A DNA stretch of 64,000 nt, taken from NCBI GenBank assembly GCA_002305715.1, contig DBQD01000018.1:1-64000 (forward strand), read 5' to 3'. This stretch comes from Proteiniphilum sp. UBA1403. Its GTDB lineage: Bacteria > Bacteroidota > Bacteroidia > Bacteroidales > Dysgonomonadaceae. Position 1 is the stretch's first letter. Each line of letters starts with the position of its first letter. Of this stretch, positions 1 to 8,289 are shown piece after piece. The notes under the pieces were generated by a model, which was given only the letters and a program-made list of their open reading frames with translations, made no database searches and was not told the origin of the DNA. Made by a program: the position numbers and the translations under genes.

Positions 1-835
1 CGTCTCACTTGTTACACTAAGTAGGGCACCCCGTACGGCTTCACTGATTCTAGCCGGGATAGGGATGAGTATTTCCGGGGTCATCATGCAGCAGATGACA
101 CAGAATAAGTTTGTGTCGCCCACGACTGCCGGGACGCTTGAAGCAGCAAAAATTGGACTGCTTATTTTTCTGATCTTTACCCCCCGAGCCGGCATTACGC
201 ATAAGATGGTGGCGGCTTTTCTCTTTACGTTTTTAGCCAGTATGGTTTTTCTGGCGATTGTACGTAAAATTCGACACCGGAATGTGATTTTTGTACCCCT
301 TGTGGGGTTAATGTTTGGGGGAATTATCGGCTCGATATCTACCTTCTTCGCGGTACAGTTAAACATAGTGCAAGATACCAACGCCTGGATGATGGGTGAC
401 TTCTCGGGCATACTGCAGGGGCGCTACGAGTTGATCTATCTATCGTTGCCGGCCATCCTGATTACCTACCTCTATGCAAACAAGTTCACCTTGATTGGAA
501 TGGGAGAGGATTTTTCCCGAAATCTGGGGTTGAATTACAACGCAATCATGCATATCGGGCTGTTTTGTGTTTCTCTTACAGTTAGCTCCGTGGTAATTAC
601 AGCCGGTGCCATTCCCTTTTTAGGATTGATTGTACCCAATGTGGTGAGTCTGCTGTTTGGGGATAATCTGAAAAAGACATTGCCCTTGGTTGCACTGTCG
701 GGTGCTATCTTTCTTTTGGTATGTGATATCATTGGCCGTGTGGTCATCTTTCCCTATGAGATACCGATTGGTGTGACTGTCAGTATTATTGGGTCCATTT
801 TGTTTCTTTTTATGTTGCTATGGAGAAAAAAATAA
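1..835 (+). CDS. FecCD-family iron-siderophore ABC transporter permease (5' partial)
   Basis: Inner-membrane permease of an iron(III)-siderophore importer. The reading frame is open from base 2 with no start codon, and residues before the first internal ATG (base 65) already match the family: an R-A-P-R motif followed by a glycine-rich SGVIMQQ segment is typical of FecCD/BtuC permeases. The gene is therefore cut by the window edge and the ATG at 65 is not the real start. The visible part has repeated hydrophobic helices and the family's conserved GAIPFLGLIVPN segment near the C-terminus, which contacts the ATPase. It overlaps the next permease gene by 16 bases, so the two are translationally coupled. 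The permease-permease-ATPase-binding protein order resembles the YclNOPQ/CeuBCDE group, which imports catecholate siderophores; the actual ligand is inferred. Confidence 0.9.
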   Translation, partial: VSLVTLSRAPRTASLILAGIGMSISGVIMQQMTQNKFVSPTTAGTLEAAKIGLLIFLIFTPRAGITHKMVAAFLFTFLASMVFLAIVRKIRHRNVIFVPLVGLMFGGIIGSISTFFAVQLNIVQDTNAWMMGDFSGILQGRYELIYLSLPAILITYLYANKFTLIGMGEDFSRNLGLNYNAIMHIGLFCVSLTVSSVVITAGAIPFLGLIVPNVVSLLFGDNLKKTLPLVALSGAIFLLVCDIIGRVVIFPYEIPIGVTVSIIGSILFLFMLLWRKK

Positions 836-1779
836 ACATCAGAAGAAACCTCTGGATCGCAGCGCTGCTGGTGATAGCAAGTACTGCGCTTTACCTCTTT
901 TATAACTTGGGAGGTAATTGGGAATTTGCTCTTCGACTTAGGGGTCTCAAGGTGGCATCGATATTGGTGGTTGCCGGATGTGTAGCATTCTCCTCGGTTG
1001 CTTTTCAAACGCTCACCAACAACCGAATACTCACCCCTTCCATCATGGGATTTGAGTCGCTTTACCTACTCATACAGACAGTGATTGTTTACTACTACAG
1101 CGACCAAACCTACCGTGTATTGAGCAGTATAAACAATTTTTTGCTCTCTGTCACTGGAATGATTGGATTCTCATTTCTGCTATATCAGTTGATTTACAAG
1201 AGAGGCAAAGATAACCTCTACTTGCTGTTGTTGGTAGGTATTATCTTGGGGACCCTATTCTCTAGTTTGAGTTCCTTCATGCAATTGTTAATTGACCCGA
1301 ACGATTTCTTCATTGTGCAGGGAAAGATGTTTGCAACCTTCAACAAGATTAACAGTAAGCTTTTGTGGCCTTCTTTGGTGGGAATGACAATCACGCTGAT
1401 TATCGGGTTCCGGATGAGCAAATATTTGGATCTGGTAGCATTGGGAAGGGATCAGGCTATCAACCTGGGAGTCAACTATAACCGGGTAGTCAAGATATTT
1501 CTAGTGAAGATCGCGGTGCTTGTTTCTGTATCAACAGCATTGGTCGGTCCCATTACATTCTTGGGACTGCTGGTTACCAACCTCTCCTATGAGTTGTTCA
1601 AGACCTACAAACATAACCTGTTGATTGCTGGCTGCATCATGGTGTCGGCCATTGCGTTACTGATTGGTCAGTTTTTAATGGAACGGGTTTTCAATCTCTC
1701 CATTCCGTTGAGCGCCATTATCAATATGGTGGGAGGATTCTATTTTATATACTTACTTTTGCGGGTTAAGAAATTATGA
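820..1779 (+). CDS. FecCD-family iron-siderophore ABC transporter permease, second subunit
   Basis: Second permease of the iron importer, 319 residues, the usual size for the family. About nine hydrophobic segments are visible, and the C-terminal third has the conserved GPITFLGLLVTNL segment that corresponds to GAIPFLGLIVPN in the preceding permease. Its start lies inside the end of the upstream permease gene (16-base overlap) and its stop overlaps the start of the ATPase gene in an ATGA arrangement, so all three are one translational unit. It is expected to form a heterodimer with the upstream permease. The family assignment is firm; substrate is inferred from the binding protein further downstream. 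Confidence 0.92.
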   Translation: MEKKINIRRNLWIAALLVIASTALYLFYNLGGNWEFALRLRGLKVASILVVAGCVAFSSVAFQTLTNNRILTPSIMGFESLYLLIQTVIVYYYSDQTYRVLSSINNFLLSVTGMIGFSFLLYQLIYKRGKDNLYLLLLVGIILGTLFSSLSSFMQLLIDPNDFFIVQGKMFATFNKINSKLLWPSLVGMTITLIIGFRMSKYLDLVALGRDQAINLGVNYNRVVKIFLVKIAVLVSVSTALVGPITFLGLLVTNLSYELFKTYKHNLLIAGCIMVSAIALLIGQFLMERVFNLSIPLSAIINMVGGFYFIYLLLRVKKL

Positions 1780-2531
1780 TTGAAGTTCAGGATATTACCA
1801 AAAGATATGGGGAAAAGATTGTACTCGACAAGGTGGGCCTGCAGTTCCACAAGGGAAAGGTTACGTCGCTGATTGGTAGCAATGGAGCCGGTAAGAGTAC
1901 ATTGCTTTCTGTGATAAGTCGACTGCTCTCGCAAGAGGGGGGGATAGTTATGGTAGATGAGAAGAATGTGACAGAATATAAGAACCGCGTGTTGGCACAG
2001 CGGCTCTCCATTTTAAAGCAGTCGAACCATGTACGGTTGAAACTGACTGTGCGCGAATTGGTCTCCTTTGGTCGGTTTCCTTATTCACAAGATAAATTGA
2101 ACAAAGAGGATATGGAGAAGGTGGACAAGGCAATTGACTTCCTTGATCTGCGGCCTATTGAACATGCTTATATCGATGAATTGAGCGGAGGACAAAAACA
2201 GCGTGCCTATATGGCTATGGTGGTCGCCCAAGATACAGAATATATCTTACTGGATGAGCCATTGAACAACCTCGACATGAAACATTCTGTGCAGACCATG
2301 AAGATGATGAGGCAACTGGCCGACAAGTTGGGAAAGACCATCATTGTGGTGCTCCATGACATCAATTTTGCTTCACACTATTCCGACTATATCGTCGCTC
2401 TGAAAGATGGGAAGGTGGTCTATCATGATACCACCGACAACATCATTCGTGAAGATGTACTTAACGATGTATTCGGTGTTCGGGTGAAAATATGTGAGTT
2501 CGACAACAAACGAATTTGTAACTATTTCTAA
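1776..2531 (+). CDS. Iron-siderophore ABC transporter ATP-binding protein
   Basis: ATPase that powers the importer, 251 residues, full length. Walker A GSNGAGKST is at residues 34-42, the signature LSGGQ at 136-140, and Walker B ILLDEP with the catalytic glutamate near residue 161; a switch histidine follows in VVLHDINFA. This layout is that of the FecE/BtuD class of iron and vitamin B12 importers. It begins four bases before the end of the second permease gene (ATGA), and the binding-protein gene follows after 86 bases that contain only a small 6-bp hairpin (2561-2576) without a T run. Confidence 0.93.
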   Translation: MIEVQDITKRYGEKIVLDKVGLQFHKGKVTSLIGSNGAGKSTLLSVISRLLSQEGGIVMVDEKNVTEYKNRVLAQRLSILKQSNHVRLKLTVRELVSFGRFPYSQDKLNKEDMEKVDKAIDFLDLRPIEHAYIDELSGGQKQRAYMAMVVAQDTEYILLDEPLNNLDMKHSVQTMKMMRQLADKLGKTIIVVLHDINFASHYSDYIVALKDGKVVYHDTTDNIIREDVLNDVFGVRVKICEFDNKRICNYF

Positions 2532-2617
2532 AGAAAAAAGATCAACAAACAGCTCTTAGGTAGAGCTCCTGCTCTATCTATCAGTCGCAAGATTTTTAAT
2601 TCATAAAAAGTAACGAT

Positions 2618-3571
2618 ATGAACAAGATTAGATTCGCTTTGGGGCTTTCAATGCTCCTCAGTTTTATGGTGTTGGTCACCGCTTGCGGAGGCAATCAACA
2701 AAAAGGAGATGCAGAAAAAGAGATTGGGAATGAAACCGTTACAATAACTCACGCATTGGGTGAAGTGGTGGTGCCAAAGAACCCGCAAAGGGTGGTGGTA
2801 CTCGATTTCTCTGCGCTGGAGAATCTCGATTATCTGGGAATAAAGCCGGTAGCCGTACCGAAGACCAGCATGCCATCCCACTTGAGTATGTACAAGGAGG
2901 ATGCCTCTATTGCAGATGTAGGTACTGTAATGGAGATAAACCTGGAAAAAATTAACGAGGTGAATCCCGACCTTATCATCATTGGCCATAGGCTGGTCGA
3001 TTTTTATGATCAACTTGCAGCTATTGCGCCGGTAATCTATCCTACAGTGATGAACGTGAGCGACTTTATGCAAGCTTTTGATAAAAATCTTGATGATCTG
3101 GCTCTGCTTTTCGATAAGCAAACAGAGGTAGAAAAAGCAAAAACGGCGATTCGTTTAAAAGTGGAGGAGGTAAAAAAGCTGTCTGCAGACTCAGATCAGA
3201 AAGCGTTGATACTCTTGCATAATCGGGGTCGCTTTAGTGCCTATGGAAGTGGATCACGCTTTGGGATAGTCCACGATGTATTGGGTGTGAAGGAAGCAGC
3301 TGTAGGATTAGATACGCACCGACATGGCAACCCTGTTTCGAGTGAATTCATACAGAAAACAAATCCAGATATCATCTTTATTGTGGATCGCAGTCAGGTT
3401 GTAGATAAAGAAATTACCAATAAAGAAGAGATTGAAAACAGCCTGATCAAACAAACTAATGCCTCCAAAAATGGCAAAATCTATTATCTGAGCCCCGAAA
3501 TGTGGTATCTTGCCGGTGGAGGTGTTGCATCTGTGAGTGTAATGATTGATGAGGTAGCACAAGCATTTTAA
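2618..3571 (+). CDS. Siderophore-binding lipoprotein (YclQ/CeuE-like)
   Basis: Substrate-binding component of the importer, 317 residues. The N-terminus is a lipoprotein signal with lipobox LVTAC (Cys23), so it is a lipid-anchored periplasmic protein. The mature part is a class III (TroA/FecB-like) binding fold: an early segment NPQRVVVLDFSALENLDYLG, then NPDLIIIG, and a C-terminal lobe with NPDIIFIVDRS. The segment GRFSAYGSGSRFGIVHDVLG is typical of the YclQ/FatB/CeuE group, which binds catecholate-type ferric siderophores such as petrobactin. No siderophore synthesis genes are in the window, so uptake of foreign siderophores is the likely role (inference). Confidence 0.88.
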   Translation: MNKIRFALGLSMLLSFMVLVTACGGNQQKGDAEKEIGNETVTITHALGEVVVPKNPQRVVVLDFSALENLDYLGIKPVAVPKTSMPSHLSMYKEDASIADVGTVMEINLEKINEVNPDLIIIGHRLVDFYDQLAAIAPVIYPTVMNVSDFMQAFDKNLDDLALLFDKQTEVEKAKTAIRLKVEEVKKLSADSDQKALILLHNRGRFSAYGSGSRFGIVHDVLGVKEAAVGLDTHRHGNPVSSEFIQKTNPDIIFIVDRSQVVDKEITNKEEIENSLIKQTNASKNGKIYYLSPEMWYLAGGGVASVSVMIDEVAQAF

Positions 3572-3576
3572 ATTCG

Positions 3577-3584
3577 TATCTTTG
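3577..3584 (+). promoter_or_regulatory. Candidate -7 promoter element for the GH29 gene
   Basis: TATCTTTG matches the Bacteroidota -7 consensus TAnnTTTG and lies 20 bases before the GH29 start and 6 bases after the stop of the binding-protein gene. No good TTTG -33 box is seen at 19-21 bases upstream, so this is a partial match. Confidence 0.45.
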
Positions 3585-3603
3585 TCTCATTAATCTAAAA
3601 CGT

Positions 3604-5466
3604 ATGAGACGAATATTCACCCTGCTTTTATGTGCAACCTCACTGTTGCTCTCTGCAGAACAGAAGCCAACACAGCAATGGTTTGATCAGAAATTCTCGA
3701 TGTTTATCCACTTCGGCCTCTATTCAGTATATGGAGGTGTGTATGAAGGAAAGCCTGTAACGCGTGGTTATAGCGAGCAGATACAGTCGTTTGCGGGCAT
3801 CTTTAGTGATTGGTATGTCCAGACGGCAAGAGAGTTCAATCCACAACAATGGAATCCCGATAGCATAGTGGCGCTCGCCAAAATGGCGGGTATGCAGTCG
3901 ATCATCTTTACATCGAAGCACCACGATGGATTTTGCATGTACCACTCTCAATACACCGATTTCAATATTGTAGATGCCACACCATACGGTAAGGACTTGA
4001 TGAAAGAATTAGCTGAGGCATGTAGAAGAGGTGGTATTGGCTTTGGAGTCTATTTCTCCCTGATCGACTGGCATTATCCACAGGCATATCCTATTTCAAG
4101 TCACAATGCCGATCCGTTAACGCCGGAGCATGAAGAGTATAACATCAAGCAGGTGGAGGAGATCATGACCCGTTATGGGGATATCTCCGAAATATGGTTC
4201 GATATGGGTTCTCTAACCCCGAAGCAGAGCAAACGATTATATGAGCTGGTGAGCCGTCTACAGCCACAGTGCATGATTAGCGGGCGATTGGGTAACGATT
4301 ACGTTGACTTTGCTGTGATGGCGGACAATGAGTATCCCAATTATCACTTGGGGGTGCCCTGGCAGACCGCTGCTTCTATGTTCGATGAAACATGGGGGTA
4401 TCGTTCCTGGCAAAAGAGAGGTAGCGTACAAGAAAAAGTTGAAGAAAAGATTGCCAGTCTCATCAGGGTTGTCGGTGCAGGAGGTCACTACTTACTCAAT
4501 ATTGGTCCCCGTGGTGACGGCTCTGTGGTTGAATTTGAACGAGATGTTCTGTATGGTATTGGAGAGTGGTTGAGATCCAATCCGTTGGAGTACTCATCTT
4601 CCTGGAAGGTAGATCCGGAAAAAGCACCTTTATTGCCGATGAATCCTTCTGCTCCTCTCATTAAAAAGGGATTACTTACCTACCAAAATGCGACTCCCTT
4701 ATTCGGTCATTCCAGTCTCAACTATTATGCAGGATACAAGAGTGTGATAGGATACGACTGGTTGTTTTCTTCCAACAGACGGAAAAATGCTCCCGAACTC
4801 TTCTTTACTGACAACGAAAAAGGCCGAAAGATTTCTTTGAATATTGATGGAAATATAGTTCCGGTGACGCTCTCTTCAGATTTCTATGAAATAATTAAAC
4901 TATCCGAAAACGAAGTTCACTGGCAATCTGTATACCGGAAAGCTGGTCGTGGTGTATTTGGATATGTGAAAGAAGAGGGAGTCTCAACTGTCGATTCAAA
5001 TGTATTAAAATCGGAATGGCAGTTGGTGCCTGCATTCAAAATGGGTGAGATCTATACCGAGGAGATTCAACCGCGTGAAAGCGCGCTGTTTCTGCATGAG
5101 GTTACTTCGTCACGCGAACAAACTATTGCGGTGGAGGTAAGCTGCGGTAATGGTGTCTATATTTTATTGAACGGGGAGTATCTCACGGCGCATCTTTCTC
5201 CATTGAGAATAAGCGAACAAAAGGAGTTATTGTTGCTGTCATTGAAAAAAGGTTTGAATCAGTTGGTAATAAAATATTACAACGGTTATGATAAAACTTT
5301 CTCGTACAGTGTGAACCCCTTGAAATCGTGGAAGATGTATTCGCAGAAGCTCGATCCGGTGACAATCAATAAAGAAAAAGAACATACTCTTTCACTACGT
5401 GTGGATGATGCTCCATCACGTGTTGCACCCATGCGATTGCATAATTTGCAGATAGCAATACAATAA
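3604..5466 (+). CDS. GH29 alpha-L-fucosidase, secreted
   Basis: Exo-acting enzyme predicted to release alpha-linked L-fucose from glycans. It starts with a signal peptide (hydrophobic run to about residue 18). The catalytic domain carries the GH29 landmarks: QQWFDQKFSMFIHFGLYS near the N-terminus, TSKHHDGFCMYHS, and EIWFDMG with the probable nucleophile Asp200. At 620 residues it is longer than many GH29 enzymes; the last 280 residues or so look like beta-sandwich accessory domains. The acid/base residue of this family is not conserved in position and could not be assigned. It has no SusC/D partner nearby and only follows an iron importer after 32 bases, with its own candidate -7 box, so it is probably a stand-alone gene. 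Confidence 0.9.
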   Translation: MRRIFTLLLCATSLLLSAEQKPTQQWFDQKFSMFIHFGLYSVYGGVYEGKPVTRGYSEQIQSFAGIFSDWYVQTAREFNPQQWNPDSIVALAKMAGMQSIIFTSKHHDGFCMYHSQYTDFNIVDATPYGKDLMKELAEACRRGGIGFGVYFSLIDWHYPQAYPISSHNADPLTPEHEEYNIKQVEEIMTRYGDISEIWFDMGSLTPKQSKRLYELVSRLQPQCMISGRLGNDYVDFAVMADNEYPNYHLGVPWQTAASMFDETWGYRSWQKRGSVQEKVEEKIASLIRVVGAGGHYLLNIGPRGDGSVVEFERDVLYGIGEWLRSNPLEYSSSWKVDPEKAPLLPMNPSAPLIKKGLLTYQNATPLFGHSSLNYYAGYKSVIGYDWLFSSNRRKNAPELFFTDNEKGRKISLNIDGNIVPVTLSSDFYEIIKLSENEVHWQSVYRKAGRGVFGYVKEEGVSTVDSNVLKSEWQLVPAFKMGEIYTEEIQPRESALFLHEVTSSREQTIAVEVSCGNGVYILLNGEYLTAHLSPLRISEQKELLLLSLKKGLNQLVIKYYNGYDKTFSYSVNPLKSWKMYSQKLDPVTINKEKEHTLSLRVDDAPSRVAPMRLHNLQIAIQ

Positions 5467-5515
5467 CGTGTACGTTTGTTTGTTCTCAGAATTTTATTTT
5501 TTGTATCTCTTTCTG

Positions 5516-5523
5516 TATCTTTG
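5516..5523 (+). promoter_or_regulatory. Candidate -7 promoter element for the spx-like/dusB operon
   Basis: TATCTTTG followed by CACC is a full match to the TAnnTTTG consensus, about 70 bases before the start of the Spx-like gene. The -33 region is AT-rich but has no clear TTTG at the standard spacing. A purine-rich AAGGAGGAG lies at 5562-5570, rather far (16 bases) from the ATG at 5587. Confidence 0.5.
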
Positions 5524-5586
5524 CACCGCAAAATCACAGCATTACGACTTTCTGGATATCGAAGGAGGAGTCCTGTACTAAATTAA

Positions 5587-5952
5587 ATGCATATGAACCC
5601 ACTATTTATACATTATCCCAAATGCGGTACGTGTCGCAAAGCTGCCAAATGGCTGGAGTTTAATGGCGTTGAGGTAACGTCGAGAAACATAGTGGAGGAG
5701 AACCCCAATAGGGATGAGCTGTCGGAGTGGATTAAAAAGAGCGGTCTACCCATCAACCGTTTTTTCAATACCTCCGGCTTACTTTACAGGGAACAAAACG
5801 TGAAAGATAAAATAAAAAGCGCATCTGAAAGTGAACTCCTCGATCTGTTGGCATCCAATGGTATGTTGGTGAAAAGGCCACTAGTTGTAACAGATGAGTT
5901 TGTACTGGTCGGTTTCAATGAGATTGAGTGGAAGGAGAAAATTGGAAAATGA
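5587..5952 (+). CDS. Spx/ArsC-family thioredoxin-fold protein
   Basis: Small (121 residues) arsenate reductase-like protein of the Spx/YffB/ArsC superfamily. It has the thioredoxin-fold start FIHYPKCGTCRKA with a CxxC pair (Cys13 and Cys16 counted from the first ATG), a central YREQNVKDK segment, and a C-terminal NGMLVKRPLVV segment that corresponds to the conserved L-I-K-R-P motif. In Firmicutes Spx controls RNA polymerase under thiol stress, while YffB and ArsC are reductases; which role applies here cannot be told from sequence. ATG codons at 5587 and 5593 are both plausible starts. Its stop overlaps the dusB start in an ATGA arrangement, so the two are co-translated. Confidence 0.85.
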   Translation: MHMNPLFIHYPKCGTCRKAAKWLEFNGVEVTSRNIVEENPNRDELSEWIKKSGLPINRFFNTSGLLYREQNVKDKIKSASESELLDLLASNGMLVKRPLVVTDEFVLVGFNEIEWKEKIGK

Positions 5953-6944
5953 AGATTGCACACATTGAATTTCCGGATAAGCCGGTGTTTCTTGCACCGA
6001 TGGAAGATGTTTCTGATATAGGATTTAGGCTGTTTTGCAGACAGTTTGGGGCCGATATGGTCTATACTGAATTCATTTCGAGTGATGCTCTAATTCGCGA
6101 TATAAAGAAGACAAAACAGAAGACGTTTTTCAGCAAGGAGGAAAGACCCATCGGTATGCAGATATATGGGAGTGATCCTGACACGATGGTTGAGGCTGCC
6201 AAAATATGCGAGGAGGCTGATCCCGATTTGATTGACATCAACTTTGGGTGCCCTGTTAAAAAAATCGCGGGCAAAGGAGCAGGTTCCGGTATGATGCGTA
6301 CACCGGATATCATGTTGGATATTACCCGAAAAGTAGTTAAAGCGGTAAACAAGCCGGTGACTGTAAAGACACGTCTTGGATGGGATGATAACTCGAAGAT
6401 CATTGTCGAACTGGCTGAGCGACTGCAGGATTGCGGTATTGCTGCACTAACCTTGCATGGACGTACCCGCGCACAAATGTATAAAGGAGAGGCCGACTGG
6501 TCATTGATTGCTGCAGTGAAGAACAATCCCCGGATGCATATTCCTATCATTGGAAATGGAGATGTGACCACTCCCGAGATGACAAAACAGCGGTTTGAGG
6601 AGACCGGTGTAGATGCTGTGATGATTGGTCGTGGCAGCATTGGGCAGCCTTGGATATTCCGTGAGGTGAAACATTTCCTCGAAACAGGGGAGCATGCACC
6701 GAAGGAGTCGTTCAGGTGGTATCTCGACATATTGAAAAGACAGGTTCAGGAAAGTGTGGATCGTCTGGACGAAGTACGCGGTATTCTACATATGCGTCGT
6801 CATTTAGCAGCAACACCTATATTTAAGGGAATTCCTGATTTCAAGGCTACACGCATCGCTATGTTAAGAGCATCTACAATCTCCGAATTGTTTGCTATCA
6901 TGGATAGTGTGGAAAATTTACTTTTATCAGCGGTTGAACAGTAG
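5949..6944 (+). CDS. dusB: tRNA-dihydrouridine synthase (DusB type)
   Basis: FMN-dependent enzyme that reduces specific uridines in the D-loop of tRNAs to dihydrouridine. The TIM barrel begins with LAPMEDVSD, followed by DINFGCPVKK with the catalytic cysteine at residue 101, VKTRLGWD, ALTLHGRTRAQMYKG and the phosphate-binding IGNGDV and MIGRGSIGQPW segments. The start at 5949 is preferred over an in-frame ATG at 5928, because it gives an ATGA overlap with the preceding stop and puts the conserved region at the usual distance from the N-terminus. The length of 331 residues is normal for DusB. Confidence 0.93.
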   Translation: MKIAHIEFPDKPVFLAPMEDVSDIGFRLFCRQFGADMVYTEFISSDALIRDIKKTKQKTFFSKEERPIGMQIYGSDPDTMVEAAKICEEADPDLIDINFGCPVKKIAGKGAGSGMMRTPDIMLDITRKVVKAVNKPVTVKTRLGWDDNSKIIVELAERLQDCGIAALTLHGRTRAQMYKGEADWSLIAAVKNNPRMHIPIIGNGDVTTPEMTKQRFEETGVDAVMIGRGSIGQPWIFREVKHFLETGEHAPKESFRWYLDILKRQVQESVDRLDEVRGILHMRRHLAATPIFKGIPDFKATRIAMLRASTISELFAIMDSVENLLLSAVEQ

Positions 6945-6956
6945 TTTTTTTATCAA

Positions 6957-6990
6957 ATTGAGATCTATTTTTATTTTTGTACTATCTTTG
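6957..6990 (+). promoter_or_regulatory. Candidate promoter of the Rrf2 regulator gene
   Basis: ATTG at 6957-6960, a 22-base spacer and TATCTTTG at 6983-6990 approximate the TTTG-N19-21-TAnnTTTG consensus. The -7 box is a perfect match, the spacer one base long. The start codon follows 18 bases later, so the leader would be short. Confidence 0.55.
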
Positions 6991-7008
6991 TCTGTTTGGT
7001 AAAAGAAA

Positions 7009-7437
7009 ATGAAGGTAAACACCAAAGTACGTTACGGACTAAGGACAATGATTGAGATTGCCGATTGTAAAAGTTCAGAGGGTATCCTGCAAAAGGAAAT
7101 CGCTCAGAAACAATTGATTTCGGTTAAATATCTCGATTATATCATCAGTGCTCTTAAACTGAAAGGTTTGATACGGAATGTCGCTGGAAAAGGAAGTGGG
7201 TATGTATTGACCCGACCTGCAGATCAGATTACCATGTTAGATATTTACACGGCATTTGAACCCATTCTTATCGTACAGTGTATAACTGATGATTCTTTCT
7301 GCGAACGTTCGCTGATGTGCTGCTGTGCAAAAAGTTACTGGAAGGAGTTTCACCAGAAATTTGTGGAGATACTAGCCAGTAAAAACTTAGAACAGATTTT
7401 GCAGGAAGCGAAAGATAATATTGTTTTTCAGAAATAG
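7009..7437 (+). CDS. Rrf2-family transcriptional regulator with cysteine cluster
   Basis: DNA-binding regulator of the Rrf2 family (IscR/NsrR/RirA relatives), 142 residues. The winged helix-turn-helix begins with KVRYGLRTMIEIA, a typical family start, and includes the recognition region ISVKYLDYIISALKLKGLI and the wing GKGSGYVLTRP. Cysteines at 91, 98 and 104-106 sit in the loop region where iron-sulfur-binding members carry their ligands, which suggests, but does not prove, a redox-sensing cluster. It lies just upstream of the YceI-porin-YceI group and is a reasonable candidate for controlling it (inference). The following 209 bases to the first YceI gene hold no gene. Confidence 0.88.
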   Translation: MKVNTKVRYGLRTMIEIADCKSSEGILQKEIAQKQLISVKYLDYIISALKLKGLIRNVAGKGSGYVLTRPADQITMLDIYTAFEPILIVQCITDDSFCERSLMCCCAKSYWKEFHQKFVEILASKNLEQILQEAKDNIVFQK

Positions 7438-7646
7438 TTTTTTTTACAATGTAATCCTACAAGAACTATAGCATAGGTATTATACGGAGATTATAGTTGA
7501 ACGGATTGACAATATATAAAGGAAGTTTGATTGTATAGATACAAAACCGGATCATTCTTTCCAATTTGTGGGGTCTTATATGTTAGAATCCCAGTAAAAT
7601 TATAGGAACACTAAGATTATAATTACAATAACAATTTTACATTATT

Positions 7647-8240
7647 ATGAAAATGAATTTATTGAACAGACGAACTGTATCGGTGCTAATTTGCATGTTA
7701 GCCTCTGCAGGTATGCTGGTATCAGCGCAAAACCTCTCTATCAAATCTTCTGAAGTATCCGTGAATGGGGACACGAACGTAAGTCACAAGTTTTCAATCA
7801 AAGTGACCGAGGTGAACGGAAATATGACGTTGGCCAATAACCGTCCGCAAACTCTCACTGTGGAAATTCCGGTACGTTCACTCAGTAGCGATGAAAAACT
7901 GATGGAAAAGAAAACACATGAAGCTTTTAACGAGCCGAAGAATCCAAAAATTACATTTAAGATGACCGAATTGGGTTCAATTCAGAAGTCCGGAGATAAA
8001 ATCACTGTTTCGGTTACGGGTGATCTATCAATGAATGGAACTACCAAAAAAGTAACATTGAAGGCAGATGGAAAAGAATTGAAACCAGGTTCATATACTA
8101 TTCAAGGTTCACTTCCTATAAAAATGAGTGATTATGGTATGAAAGCTCCCACTGCCATGATGGGTACAATGAAAACAAAAGACTTGGTTACCGTAGATTA
8201 TAAGGTGACTTTTGAAGGAGCTGTAATTGATTTTAATTAA
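7647..8240 (+). CDS. YceI-family periplasmic protein, first copy
   Basis: Secreted protein of 197 residues with a signal peptide ending near SAQ (residue 28) and the YceI lipocalin-like beta-barrel fold. Recognisable elements are SLSSDEKLMEKKTHEAFN, followed by NPKITFKMTEL, VTGDLSMNGTTKKVTL and the C-terminal KMSDYGMKAPTAMMG segment. The family binds long-chain isoprenoid-type lipids in a hydrophobic tunnel. It stands directly in front of an outer-membrane porin gene (49-base gap), and a second YceI paralogue follows the porin. The arrangement suggests a joint envelope function, which is unknown. Confidence 0.87.
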   Translation: MKMNLLNRRTVSVLICMLASAGMLVSAQNLSIKSSEVSVNGDTNVSHKFSIKVTEVNGNMTLANNRPQTLTVEIPVRSLSSDEKLMEKKTHEAFNEPKNPKITFKMTELGSIQKSGDKITVSVTGDLSMNGTTKKVTLKADGKELKPGSYTIQGSLPIKMSDYGMKAPTAMMGTMKTKDLVTVDYKVTFEGAVIDFN

Positions 8241-8289
8241 TTCAACAACATATTCATATAACAACTGATTATTTACCATTTAATTAAGA

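Noticed and set aside
5928..5948. Upstream ATG for dusB
   Set aside because: It would overlap the preceding gene by 25 bases and add seven residues not typical of the family; the ATGA overlap at 5949 is the better start.
6062..6730. 222-codon minus-strand open frame
   Set aside because: Antisense shadow of dusB; low-complexity Ser/Pro-rich translation without family resemblance.
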